DNA of 64,000 nucleotides from Kaistia geumhonensis (GTDB taxonomy: Bacteria; Pseudomonadota; Alphaproteobacteria; Rhizobiales; Kaistiaceae): NCBI RefSeq assembly GCF_030815145.1, contig NZ_JAUSWJ010000001.1, positions 310,001 to 374,000 of the forward strand. Direction: 5' to 3'. The notes under the pieces were generated by a model that was given only the letters and a program-made list of their open reading frames with translations, searched no databases and was not told the DNA's origin. This document shows positions 46,514 to 54,651 of this stretch, in pieces. Position numbers and translations under genes: made by a program. Position 1 is the stretch's first letter, and the number at the start of each line of letters is the position of its first letter.

Positions 46514-47582
46514 GAAACGGCTGACGCCGAGCCGCAGCATGCAGTATCTCTCGCCGGTCGTGGCGATCCTGCTGTCGCTGGCCACCTTCTTCGTGATCTT
46601 CCTCCTCGCCGGCATCGATCCGATGCGGGCGCTCTACATCTATTTTGTCGAGCCGCTGACCGCGCTCTGGTCGATCGAGGACCTGCTCGTGAAGGCGGTG
46701 CCGATCATCCTGATCGCGATCGGGCTCTCCTTCTGCTACCAGTCGGCGGTGTGGAATATCGGCGCCGAGGGCCAGCTCGCGGCAGGTGCGCTGGCGGGTG
46801 CCGCCATCCCGATCCTCTTCCCGACATTGCAGGGGCCTGCGGTGATTACCGCGATGATCCTGATGGGCATCGCCGGCGGCATGGCCTATGCGGCGATCCC
46901 GGCCATCCTGAAGATCCGCTTCAACGCCAACGAGACGCTGACGACGCTGATGCTCGTCTATGTCGCCAATCTCTTCCTCGACTATATGGCGCGCGGTCCC
47001 TGGCGTGATCCGGCCGGTTTCAACTTCCCGAACAGCCGGCCCTTCGACGAAGGACAGATGTTGCCCGTCATCGCAGGCGAATCCATCCGCCTCTCGATCA
47101 TCTTCATGCTGGTGGCGGTCGTCGTCGCCTGGTTCATGACGACGAAGACGATGACCGGCTTCAAGATCCGCGTGCTCGGCCAGTCACCCCGCGCCGGCTC
47201 GTTCGGCGGCTTCTCGCGCAACAAGATGGTGATGCTGACCTTCCTGATCTCCGGCGGCCTCGCAGGCCTCGCCGGCATCTGCGAGGTCATGGGACCGATC
47301 GGGCTGCTGCGCACCAGCGTATCCCCCGGTTACGGCTTCACGGCGATCATCGTCGCTTTCCTGGGCCGCCTGCACCCGTTCGGCATCCTGATCGCCGGCT
47401 TGCTGCTGGCGCTTTCCTACATGGGCGGCGAGGGCGCGCAGGTCGCGATCGGCCTCTCGGACCAGACGACACAGGTGTTCCAGGGAATGCTGCTCTTCTA
47501 CGTGCTCGCCTGCGACAGCTTCATCTATTACCGCCTCCGCATTGTGCGCCAGCCGGCGCTCGACGCCGCAACAGTCCGGTGA
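46497..47582 (+). CDS. ABC transporter permease 1 (BMP/nucleoside type)
   Basis: A 361-residue protein with about ten membrane helices. AIGLSFCYQSAVWNIGAEGQLAAGALAGAAI is the signature of the YufP/NupP-like BPD_transp_2 permeases; FNANETLTTLMLVYVANLFLDY, and GGLAGLAGICEVMGPIG follow. It starts 17 bases inside the ATPase gene with GGGGGAGG upstream. It pairs with the smaller permease just downstream. Confidence 0.92.
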   Translation: MRIVLEKRLTPSRSMQYLSPVVAILLSLATFFVIFLLAGIDPMRALYIYFVEPLTALWSIEDLLVKAVPIILIAIGLSFCYQSAVWNIGAEGQLAAGALAGAAIPILFPTLQGPAVITAMILMGIAGGMAYAAIPAILKIRFNANETLTTLMLVYVANLFLDYMARGPWRDPAGFNFPNSRPFDEGQMLPVIAGESIRLSIIFMLVAVVVAWFMTTKTMTGFKIRVLGQSPRAGSFGGFSRNKMVMLTFLISGGLAGLAGICEVMGPIGLLRTSVSPGYGFTAIIVAFLGRLHPFGILIAGLLLALSYMGGEGAQVAIGLSDQTTQVFQGMLLFYVLACDSFIYYRLRIVRQPALDAATVR

Positions 47583-47586
47583 TGCC

Positions 47587-48507
47587 ATGACGATGATGGA
47601 AGGAATCCTGCTCACCATCGTCACCGCCGCGACGCCGCTTCTGTTCGCGGCGATCGGCGAGCTGGTGGCCGAGCGCGCGGGCGTGCTCAATCTCGGCGTC
47701 GAGGGGATGATGGCGATCGGCGCCGTCTGCGGCTTCGCGGCGACGGCGGTCACCGGAATGCCGATCGTCGGGGTTCTCGTGGCCATGATCGGCGGCATGC
47801 TGGCGGCTGGACTGTTCGGCATCGTGGCGCTGTTCTTCGTCGCCAACCAGAATGCTACGGGCGTCGCGTTGACGTTGTTCGGGCTCGGACTTTCGGGCCT
47901 GATCGGCGATCGCTTCGTCGGCATGCCCGGCATTCCCGTGCCGCGCGTCGACATTCCTGGCCTGTCCGACCTCCCCATCGTCGGGCGGCTCGTGTTCGGG
48001 CAGGACCCGCTCGTCTATCTCGCCGTCGTGCTTGCGATCGGCACATGGTGGTTCCTGTTCAGGACGCGTGGCGGCCTCGTGCTCCGCGCCGTCGGCGACA
48101 ATCACGGATCGGCGCATGCGCTCGGCTTCTCCGTCATCCGCACGCGCTTCCTCGCCGTGCTCTTCGGCGGCCTCTGCGCGGGACTCGGCGGCGCCTATCT
48201 CTCGCTGGTCTACACGCCGCAATGGACGCCTATGATGACGGGCGGACGCGGCTGGATCGCGCTCGCGCTCGTCGTGTTCGCGAGTTGGCTGCCGGGTCGC
48301 CTCGTCATTGGCGCGCTGCTGTTCGGCGGCGTCAGCATCCTGCAACTTCACGCCCAGGCAATCGGCATCGGCATCCCGTCGCAGTTCCTGTCGATGCTCC
48401 CCTACATCGTGACGGTGATTGCTCTGGTGATCATCTCCCGCAATCGCACGCTGCTCAGCGTGAACACACCGGCCTGCCTCGGCCGCGCCTTCGTGCCCGA
48501 CAGCTGA
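47587..48507 (+). CDS. ABC transporter permease 2 (BMP/nucleoside type)
   Basis: A 306-residue permease from the ATG at 47587. ATPLLFAAIGELVAERAGVLNLGVEGMMAIGA is the conserved opening of the YufQ/NupQ-like subunit; RAVGDNHGSAHALGFSV is the coupling loop contacting the ATPase. It starts four bases after permease 1. The following 86-base gap holds a CCGGCC/GGCCGG hairpin (48531-48550) before the binding-protein gene. Confidence 0.92.
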   Translation: MTMMEGILLTIVTAATPLLFAAIGELVAERAGVLNLGVEGMMAIGAVCGFAATAVTGMPIVGVLVAMIGGMLAAGLFGIVALFFVANQNATGVALTLFGLGLSGLIGDRFVGMPGIPVPRVDIPGLSDLPIVGRLVFGQDPLVYLAVVLAIGTWWFLFRTRGGLVLRAVGDNHGSAHALGFSVIRTRFLAVLFGGLCAGLGGAYLSLVYTPQWTPMMTGGRGWIALALVVFASWLPGRLVIGALLFGGVSILQLHAQAIGIGIPSQFLSMLPYIVTVIALVIISRNRTLLSVNTPACLGRAFVPDS

Positions 48508-48593
48508 GCCGCCGACGATAGGCAATGCCGGCCATCCTTCCGGCCGGAGACGACCAAGAGCCCGTACGGGCGAAGAAGAGGGACCAGATACAT

Positions 48594-49664
48594 ATGCGCA
48601 GATATCTCGCAATCCTCGCTGCCGCCGCGGTCGCCGCAGGCGTCGCGACCGGCGCCGAGGCGGCCGACAAGCTCAAGGCCTGCTGGGTCTATGTCGGCCC
48701 GCACAATGACGGTGGCTACAGCGAAGGCCATGATCGCGGCCGCCTGATGGTCGAGAAGGAGCTCGGCGACAAGGTCGAGACGTCCTTCGTCGAGAACGTG
48801 CCGGAAGGCCCGGACGCGGAACGCGCGATCGAGCGCCTCGCGCGCTCGGGTTGCGGCATCATCTTCTCGACCTCGTTCGGCTTCATGGATCCGACCGTCA
48901 AGGTCGCGGCGAAGTTCCCGGACGTGAAGTTCGAGCATGCGACCGGCTACAAGACGGCGCCCAATCTCGCGACCTACAATTCGCGCTTCTACGAGGGTCG
49001 CTACATTCTCGGCCAGATCGCGGCGAAGATGTCGAAATCGGGCACGGCTGGCTACATCGTCTCCTTCCCGATCCCTGAGGTCGTGATGGGCATCGACGCC
49101 TTCATGCTCGGCGCGCAGTCGATCAATCCCGACTTCAAGATCAAGATCGTGTGGGTCAATTCGTGGTTCGACCCTGCCAAGGAGGCCGATGCCGCCAAGG
49201 CGCTGTTCGACCAGGGCGCCGACATCATCACGCAGCACACCGACTCGCCGGCGCCGCTCCAGGTCGCGCAGGAGCGCGGCCTGCACGGCTTTGGCCAGGC
49301 GCATGACATGATCTCCTTCGCGCCCAAGGCGCAGTACACGGCGATCGTCGACACCTGGGGCCCCTACTATGTGAAGCGGGTCAATGCGGTGCTCGATGGC
49401 ACATGGAAGTCAGAGCAGACCTGGGACGGCCTCAAGGACGGCATCCTCGAGATGGCGCCCTACACGAACCTGCCGGACGATGTCGTCGCCATGGCGAAGA
49501 AGACGCAGGCCGACATCGAGTCCGGCGCGCTGCATCCCTTCAAGGGCCCGGTCATCAAGCAGGACGGCACCGAGGTCGTGCCGGCCGGTGGCGTCGTCGA
49601 TGACAAGACCCTGCTCGGTCTCAACTGGTACGTGAAGGGCATCGACGACAAGCTGCCGCAGTAA
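48594..49664 (+). CDS. BMP family ABC substrate-binding protein
   Basis: A 356-residue periplasmic protein with a short signal peptide (RRYLAILAAAAVAAGVATGAEAA). CWVYVGPHNDGGYSEGHDRGRL, SGCGIIFSTSFGFMDP, FEHATGYKTAPNLATYNSRFYEGRYILGQIA and GADIITQHTDSPAPLQVAQERG belong to the BMP/PnrA family that binds nucleosides or purines. It has no lipobox Cys at the cleavage site, so it is probably soluble. Substrate is inferred from the xdh/puuD surroundings only. A strong hairpin follows the gene. Confidence 0.92.
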   Translation: MRRYLAILAAAAVAAGVATGAEAADKLKACWVYVGPHNDGGYSEGHDRGRLMVEKELGDKVETSFVENVPEGPDAERAIERLARSGCGIIFSTSFGFMDPTVKVAAKFPDVKFEHATGYKTAPNLATYNSRFYEGRYILGQIAAKMSKSGTAGYIVSFPIPEVVMGIDAFMLGAQSINPDFKIKIVWVNSWFDPAKEADAAKALFDQGADIITQHTDSPAPLQVAQERGLHGFGQAHDMISFAPKAQYTAIVDTWGPYYVKRVNAVLDGTWKSEQTWDGLKDGILEMAPYTNLPDDVVAMAKKTQADIESGALHPFKGPVIKQDGTEVVPAGGVVDDKTLLGLNWYVKGIDDKLPQ

Positions 49665-49712
49665 CAGGCAGCCGCGCCGCAGGCGCGATCCGAACGACGC
49701 TTCGAACGAAGC

Positions 49713-49742
49713 TTGGCCGGCGCCTTGCATGGTGCCGGCCAA
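49713..49742 (+). other. strong hairpin between the binding-protein gene and puuD
   Basis: TTGGCCGGCGCC and GGTGCCGGCCAA form a 12-pair stem (one G-U) around TTGCAT, about 50 bases after the stop; a smaller CTTCG/CGAAG hairpin precedes it at 49700-49711. There is no U-tract, so it may protect the binding-protein mRNA end or attenuate transcription into puuD. It buries the upstream candidate ATG at 49729. Confidence 0.55.
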
Positions 49743-49770
49743 CACCACAACGGGGCCGCCTTCTCCCAAC

Positions 49771-50952
49771 ATGTCCGCATTCGTCGTCGATTGGCTCAAC
49801 CTCCTCTTCCGCTGGTTCCATCTTGTCGTGGGAATCGGATGGATCGGGACCTCCTTCTATTTTATCGCGCTCGACCTATCGCTCAGGAAGCGCGAGCAGA
49901 TGAAACCCGGCGTCTACGGCACGGCCTGGGAGGTTCACGGCGGCGGCTTCTATCACGTCGAGAAGTATCTGGTGGCGCCGCCGGCTCTGCCGTCCGATCT
50001 CATCTGGTACCGCTGGGAGGCCTATCTCACCTGGGTCTCGGGCTTCCTGCTCCTCATCGTTCAGTACTACTGGAACGCGAACTCCTTCCTGATCGACCGC
50101 TCGGTGCTGCCGCTGCTACCCTCGCAAGCGGTGGTCATTTCGGTCGCTTCGCTCTTCGCCGGCTGGTTCATCTATGACCGGCTGTGCAAGTCGGCGCTCG
50201 GCCGTTCGACGCCAGTGCTCGCGGTCTGCCTGTTCATTCTGATCGTCGGCGCCGCCTATCTCTTCACGCATGTCTTTTCGGGCCGGGGCGCGTTCATCCA
50301 TGTCGGCGCCTTCATCGGCACGATCATGGCCTTCAACGTCTTCCGCGTGATCATCCCGAACCAGCGCAAGATCGTCGCCTCGCTGCTGGCGCACGAGAAG
50401 CCGGACCCCCGTCTCGGCGCGATCGGCAAGCAGCGCTCGGTTCACAACAATTATCTGACGCTGCCGGTGCTGCTGATGATGGTGTCCAACCATTATCCGC
50501 TCCTGACCGGACATCCCGAGGGCTGGCTGATCGTCGCCTTCGTGCTGCTGCTCGGCGGTTCGGTGCGCCATTTCCTCAACCGTCACGAGGCGCACGATCC
50601 GCTGCTGAAATATGTCTGGACGCTGCCCCTCGCGCTCGTCGTGCTTGGCTTCCTGATCGTACAGACGGCGCCGCGGCCAATCGAAGTCGCCGAAGGGACG
50701 GCGATTTCCGACGCCGACGTGCTGACGATCACCTCGAAACACTGTGCCATGTGCCACGCCGCCAGGCCGACGCATGACGGGTTCGACCAGCCGCCGAAGG
50801 GCGTGATGCTCCAGACCACGGCGGAGCTTATCCAGCATAAGGACCAGATCATCGCGCAGGCGGTGCAGGGCCGTGCGATGCCGCTCGGCAACGAGACGAA
50901 GATGACCGACGCCGATCGGCAGGCGCTTGGCGCATGGCTCCAAAGCCACTAG
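49771..50952 (+). CDS. puuD: urate hydroxylase PuuD (membrane urate oxidase with cytochrome c domain)
   Basis: A 393-residue protein from the ATG at 49771; ATG at 49729 is in frame but lies in a stable hairpin and adds a non-conserved stretch. WLNLLFRWFHLVVGIGWIGTSFYFIALD, GFYHVEKYLVAP, WYRWEAYLTWVSGF and RSVHNNYLTLPVLLMMVSNHYP are PuuD hallmarks across eight or so helices. The C-terminal cytochrome c has the heme motif CAMCH and a distal Met candidate (GRAMPLGNET). It oxidises urate to 5-hydroxyisourate and passes electrons to the respiratory chain. It replaces soluble uricase here. Confidence 0.94.
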   Translation: MSAFVVDWLNLLFRWFHLVVGIGWIGTSFYFIALDLSLRKREQMKPGVYGTAWEVHGGGFYHVEKYLVAPPALPSDLIWYRWEAYLTWVSGFLLLIVQYYWNANSFLIDRSVLPLLPSQAVVISVASLFAGWFIYDRLCKSALGRSTPVLAVCLFILIVGAAYLFTHVFSGRGAFIHVGAFIGTIMAFNVFRVIIPNQRKIVASLLAHEKPDPRLGAIGKQRSVHNNYLTLPVLLMMVSNHYPLLTGHPEGWLIVAFVLLLGGSVRHFLNRHEAHDPLLKYVWTLPLALVVLGFLIVQTAPRPIEVAEGTAISDADVLTITSKHCAMCHAARPTHDGFDQPPKGVMLQTTAELIQHKDQIIAQAVQGRAMPLGNETKMTDADRQALGAWLQSH

Positions 50953-50988
50953 ACCAGTCGGCAGTCGCGATCCGCGCCGGAGACATCG

Positions 50989-51507
50989 ATGCCGAATGAG
51001 GCGCTGCCGCTCGCCGCGGTGAATGCCATGGACGAAGCCGCCTTCGTGGCTTCGTTCGGAGATATCGCGGAGCATTCGCCCTGGGTGGCGACGGCAGCTT
51101 TCGCGCAGCATCCCTTCGCGGATCACGAAGCGATGGTGGCGGCGTTTCATGCCGCCATCGAGCGGGCCCCGCATGAGGCGCAGCTCGCACTCCTGTGCGA
51201 GCATCCCGATCTCGCCGGGCGGGCGAAGATCGCCGAGCTCGCGCCCGAATCGCAGAACGAGCAGACCGGCGCGGGGCTCGACCGCCTGACGGCGGAAGAG
51301 TTCGCGGTCTTCACCGAACTCAACACGGCCTATCGCGCCAGGCACGGCATTCCCTTCATTCGCGCCGTCAAGGGATCGACCAAGGACCAGATTATCGCCG
51401 CCTTCCGCGAACGCCTGCCCAACGCGCCGGAGACGGAGTTCGCGACAGCCCTGGGACAGGTGAAGCGCATCATTCGCTTCCGCCTCGAAGACCGGGTCGC
51501 GCCGTGA
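50989..51507 (+). CDS. uraD: OHCU decarboxylase
   Basis: A 172-residue helical protein. Catalytic motifs are present: FGDIAEHSPWVA, EHPDLAGRA with the active-site His, ESQNEQTGAGL (S-x2-E-Q), and YRARHGIPFIRAVKG. It decarboxylates 2-oxo-4-hydroxy-4-carboxy-5-ureidoimidazoline to S-allantoin, after UraH. GGAG is six bases upstream. Its stop overlaps the GTG start of the allantoate amidohydrolase gene (GTGA). Confidence 0.95.
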   Translation: MPNEALPLAAVNAMDEAAFVASFGDIAEHSPWVATAAFAQHPFADHEAMVAAFHAAIERAPHEAQLALLCEHPDLAGRAKIAELAPESQNEQTGAGLDRLTAEEFAVFTELNTAYRARHGIPFIRAVKGSTKDQIIAAFRERLPNAPETEFATALGQVKRIIRFRLEDRVAP

Positions 51508-52796
51508 GTTCCGCTCCCTTCCCGAAGCCATCCTCGCGCCGGGGGCTCGGCGAGCGGGCGCTGGCGATGATCGACGCGCTCGCAGCGATCTCAGCGGACG
51601 ACGGCGCGCTGACCCGTCTCTACCTGACGCCCGAACATGCGAAGGCCGCGGCCCTTGTCGGCGACTGGATGCGCTCCGCCGGGCTTTCCGTGCGAATGGA
51701 TGCTGCCGGCACGATGCGCGGCGCCCTCCCGCCCGGAAGGTCCGGCCGCAGCGCCAACAAAAGCCTCCTGATCGGCTCGCATATCGATACCGTCATCGAC
51801 GCCGGCCGCTTCGACGGCAATCTCGGCGTCGTCGCCGGAATTCTGGCCGTGGAAGAACTGACGGCGCGGGGCGTCGCGCTCCCCTTCGGCCTCGAAATCC
51901 TTGCCTTCGGCGACGAGGAGGGCGTGCGCTTTCCGGTGACGCTGACATCCTCGTCGGTGGCGGCGGGCATCTTCGACCCGAAGGCGCTGGAGGCGACCGA
52001 CGAGAAGGGTGTGAGCCTTCGTGAGGCGCTCATTGCCTTCGGCGGCGACCCGTCGCGGCTTTCGAACGAGGCCTATGCCCGCCCCGCGGTGCTCGGCTAT
52101 CTCGAAGTGCATATCGAGCAGGGCCCGGTGCTGGAGCGCAGCAACGAGCCGCTCGGCGTCGTCACCGCCATCGCAAGCCAGAGCCGCCACCGGATCCGCA
52201 TCCGCGGCGAGGCTGGCCATGCCGGAACGGTGCCGATGGACATGCGCCATGACGCGGTGACGGCCGCCGCCGAGATCATCCTGGCGGCGGAGGAGGTCGC
52301 CCGGAAGGGCAAGAAGCACAGCCTCGTTGCGACAGTCGGCCATGTCGAGGTGATGCCCGGCGCCTCGAACGTCATCCCGGCCGATGTGCGCTTCTCGCTC
52401 GATGTCCGCGCCGCGACCGACGATGCACGGAAGGCGGCGGTCGAGGAAATCACGTTGTTCGCTCGCCGGATCGACAAGCGGCGTCAGGTCGTGGTCGGCG
52501 TCGAAACGGTGCTGGAGAAAGCCGTCGCCACCTGCGCGCCGCGCATGACGAAGGCGATCGCCGCCGGAATCGCCCGCGTCCAGCAGGCGCCGCCCCGCAG
52601 CCTCATGTCGGGCGCCGGTCATGACGGGCAGGCCATGGCGCAGCTCTGCGATTTCGGCATGATCTTCGTGCGCTGCCGGGCCGGTATCAGCCACAATCCC
52701 AACGAATGGGTTTCGGTCGACGATCTCGGAGCGGCCGTAGAAGGGCTCGTCGCGACCATCGAGGAACTGGCGCGTCAGGAAGGCGAAGCCAAATGA
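51504..52796 (+). CDS. allC: allantoate amidohydrolase / Zn-dependent carbamoylase family (M20)
   Basis: GTG at 51504 overlapping the uraD stop gives 430 residues. The dimetal M20 site is complete: GSHIDTVIDAGRFDGNLGVVAG (His, Asp), FGDEEGVRFP (catalytic Glu and ligand), EVHIEQGPVLE (His) and SGAGHDGQAM (His). AGHAGTVPM is the dimerisation-domain motif. In this setting it should hydrolyse allantoate to ureidoglycine and ammonia; related N-carbamoyl-amino-acid hydrolases share the same pattern. It overlaps the next gene by four bases. Confidence 0.87.
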   Translation: MSSAPFPKPSSRRGLGERALAMIDALAAISADDGALTRLYLTPEHAKAAALVGDWMRSAGLSVRMDAAGTMRGALPPGRSGRSANKSLLIGSHIDTVIDAGRFDGNLGVVAGILAVEELTARGVALPFGLEILAFGDEEGVRFPVTLTSSSVAAGIFDPKALEATDEKGVSLREALIAFGGDPSRLSNEAYARPAVLGYLEVHIEQGPVLERSNEPLGVVTAIASQSRHRIRIRGEAGHAGTVPMDMRHDAVTAAAEIILAAEEVARKGKKHSLVATVGHVEVMPGASNVIPADVRFSLDVRAATDDARKAAVEEITLFARRIDKRRQVVVGVETVLEKAVATCAPRMTKAIAAGIARVQQAPPRSLMSGAGHDGQAMAQLCDFGMIFVRCRAGISHNPNEWVSVDDLGAAVEGLVATIEELARQEGEAK

Positions 52797-54010
52797 TCGG
52801 AGCCGCCGTCGACGCCCTGTTTGAACGCGAGGTCGCCTTTCTCAAGGCGATGATCCGCATGCCGAGCAACAATCCGCCCGGCGATTGCGCGCCGCATGCC
52901 GAGATGACCAAGGCGGCGCTGGAAGAGCTCGGCTTCACTGTCGAACAGCATCCGGTGCCCGAGCCCTTCTCGCGGCAGCACGGGCTGAAGAGCATCGTCA
53001 ATCTCATCGTGCGCCGGCGCTTTGGCAGCGGGGAGGGGCCGGTGGTCGCGCTCGTCGCGCATGGCGACGTGGTGCCGCCCGGCGAAGGCTGGACAAGCGA
53101 CCCCTACGGCGCCGAAGAGCGGCGCGGCGCCATCTATGGTCGTGGCGCGGCTGTCTCGAAGGGCGATTTCGCGGCCTATGCCTTCGCGCTCAAGGCACTT
53201 GAGGACAGCGGGCTCCCGCTCGACGGCGCCGTCGAGCTGCATTTCACCTATGACGAGGAAACCGGCGGCTTCGTCGGCCCGAAATGGCTCATCGAGCATG
53301 GGCTCACCGATGCCGATTTTGCGATCACCTCCGGCTTCTCGCACGCCATCGCCACAGCCCATACCGGCGTGCTCCATCTCGAAGTGGTGGTGCGCGGCAG
53401 GCAGGCTCATGCCGCGGTGGCGGCGACCGGCGCCGACGCTCTGGAGGCGGCGACACCGATCCTCTCGGCCATCTATGCCGAGCGGCGGCGGCTCGCCGCC
53501 ATCGCTTCGGATGAGCCCGGCATCGGCGGACCGCAGATCACCGTCGGCCTCATTTCGGGCGGCATCAGCACCAATGTCGTGCCCGACCGGATCGTGCTGC
53601 GGATCGACCGCCGGCTGATCCTCGAGGAGGATGGCGAGACCGTCGAGGCCGAGCTCGTGCGGCTGATCGAAGGCGCCTTTCCGCCGACGCCGGGGATCGA
53701 AGTCGAGTGCCGGCGCATCCTGCTGGCGGAGCCGCTGCGCCCGTTGCCCGGCGTCGAGCGGCTGGTCGAGGCCTTGCGCGTCCCCGCCGAGGCTCTATCG
53801 GGCCAGCCGATCGATGTTACAGGCGTACCGCTCTACACCGACGCCCGGCACTACGCCGCGGCGGGCATCCCCACTGTTCTCTACGGCGCCGGCCCGCGCT
53901 CGATCGTCGATGCCAATGCCCACTCCGCCGACGAGCATCTGCGCCTCGCCGATCTGCGCATGGCGACCGAAGTCGTGGCGGAGGCACTGGCAACGCTGCT
54001 GGCGCGGTAG
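52793..54010 (+). CDS. M20-family metallopeptidase-like protein with altered metal ligands
   Basis: A 405-residue protein starting ATGA over the previous stop. It keeps the M20 catalytic elements VALVAHGDVVPPG (His and Asp), HFTYDEETGG (catalytic Glu) and ANAHSADEHLRL (His). However, the position of the metal-bridging Asp in the usual G-R-G-A-x-D-M-K-G is GRGAAVSKGDF (Val), and the G-E-P-T Glu region reads TSGFSHA. The lid/dimerisation domain (VVRGRQAHAAVAATG) is normal. It is the last gene of the purine island and may act on a ureido compound, or have lost one metal. Substrate unknown. Confidence 0.8.
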   Translation: MIGAAVDALFEREVAFLKAMIRMPSNNPPGDCAPHAEMTKAALEELGFTVEQHPVPEPFSRQHGLKSIVNLIVRRRFGSGEGPVVALVAHGDVVPPGEGWTSDPYGAEERRGAIYGRGAAVSKGDFAAYAFALKALEDSGLPLDGAVELHFTYDEETGGFVGPKWLIEHGLTDADFAITSGFSHAIATAHTGVLHLEVVVRGRQAHAAVAATGADALEAATPILSAIYAERRRLAAIASDEPGIGGPQITVGLISGGISTNVVPDRIVLRIDRRLILEEDGETVEAELVRLIEGAFPPTPGIEVECRRILLAEPLRPLPGVERLVEALRVPAEALSGQPIDVTGVPLYTDARHYAAAGIPTVLYGAGPRSIVDANAHSADEHLRLADLRMATEVVAEALATLLAR

Positions 54011-54117
54011 GCGGGGGCAGGGGGCAAACGGCGAGAATTCCCGGCGAAGGTCCGCACCCCATTCCTCGCCCCTTTTGAAGCGGGCCCCGGCGAGCGCCTT
54101 TCACCCCAACGGCTGGA

Positions 54118-54651
54118 TCAGGACTGCTGCAATTGCCGGCGCGGCGAGAGGGCTACGCTCTCGACGTGGATCCGCCAGCCGAGCAGAGCGAGATTGAGCA
54201 CTCCAAAGAGTACGGCCTGCGAGGGGAGCGACAGCAGCCAGGGCAGCAGCGGCACCTCGATCGCCACGATCAGATAGTTCGGGTGGCGGATCAGGCGGTA
54301 GGGACCGCGCCGCCTCAGCGGCTGATCGTCGACCGTGATGATGCGCGTGGTCCAGAACGGGCCGAGGCTGGCGATGGTCCAGACGCGCAGCAACTGGAGC
54401 AGCAGGAAGGCGCCGAGCGCGGCCCAATGTACCGGAATTCCCGGCTGGACGAACAGGAACATGGCAAGCAGCCATGTCCCGTGCAGCAGGATGAACAGCG
54501 GGTAGTGCGCGCGGCCGATCTCGCGGCCGCGGCGCTTCATGAGTTCGCGCCGGTTGCGCTCCGACCAGGCGAGTTCGATCACTCGCTGGATGACGACAAG
54601 GCCGAGCAGCAGATACGGCCAGACGAGGGCGATATCCTTCGCGGTCATCAT
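54118..54651 (-). CDS. isoprenylcysteine carboxyl methyltransferase (ICMT) family protein
   Basis: A 177-residue membrane protein from the ATG at 54651, overlapping the polyketide synthase stop by four bases. LGLVVIQRVIELAWSERNRRELMKRRGREIG and GPYRLIRHPNYLIVAIEVPLLPW, with conserved R-H-P-N-Y, are the ICMT/PEMT methyltransferase features that bind S-adenosylmethionine. Genes like this next to type III polyketide synthases methylate alkylresorcinols or alkylpyrones (BpsB-like). Coupling to the synthase strongly supports that role. Confidence 0.85.
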   Translation of the reverse strand: MMTAKDIALVWPYLLLGLVVIQRVIELAWSERNRRELMKRRGREIGRAHYPLFILLHGTWLLAMFLFVQPGIPVHWAALGAFLLLQLLRVWTIASLGPFWTTRIITVDDQPLRRRGPYRLIRHPNYLIVAIEVPLLPWLLSLPSQAVLFGVLNLALLGWRIHVESVALSPRRQLQQS

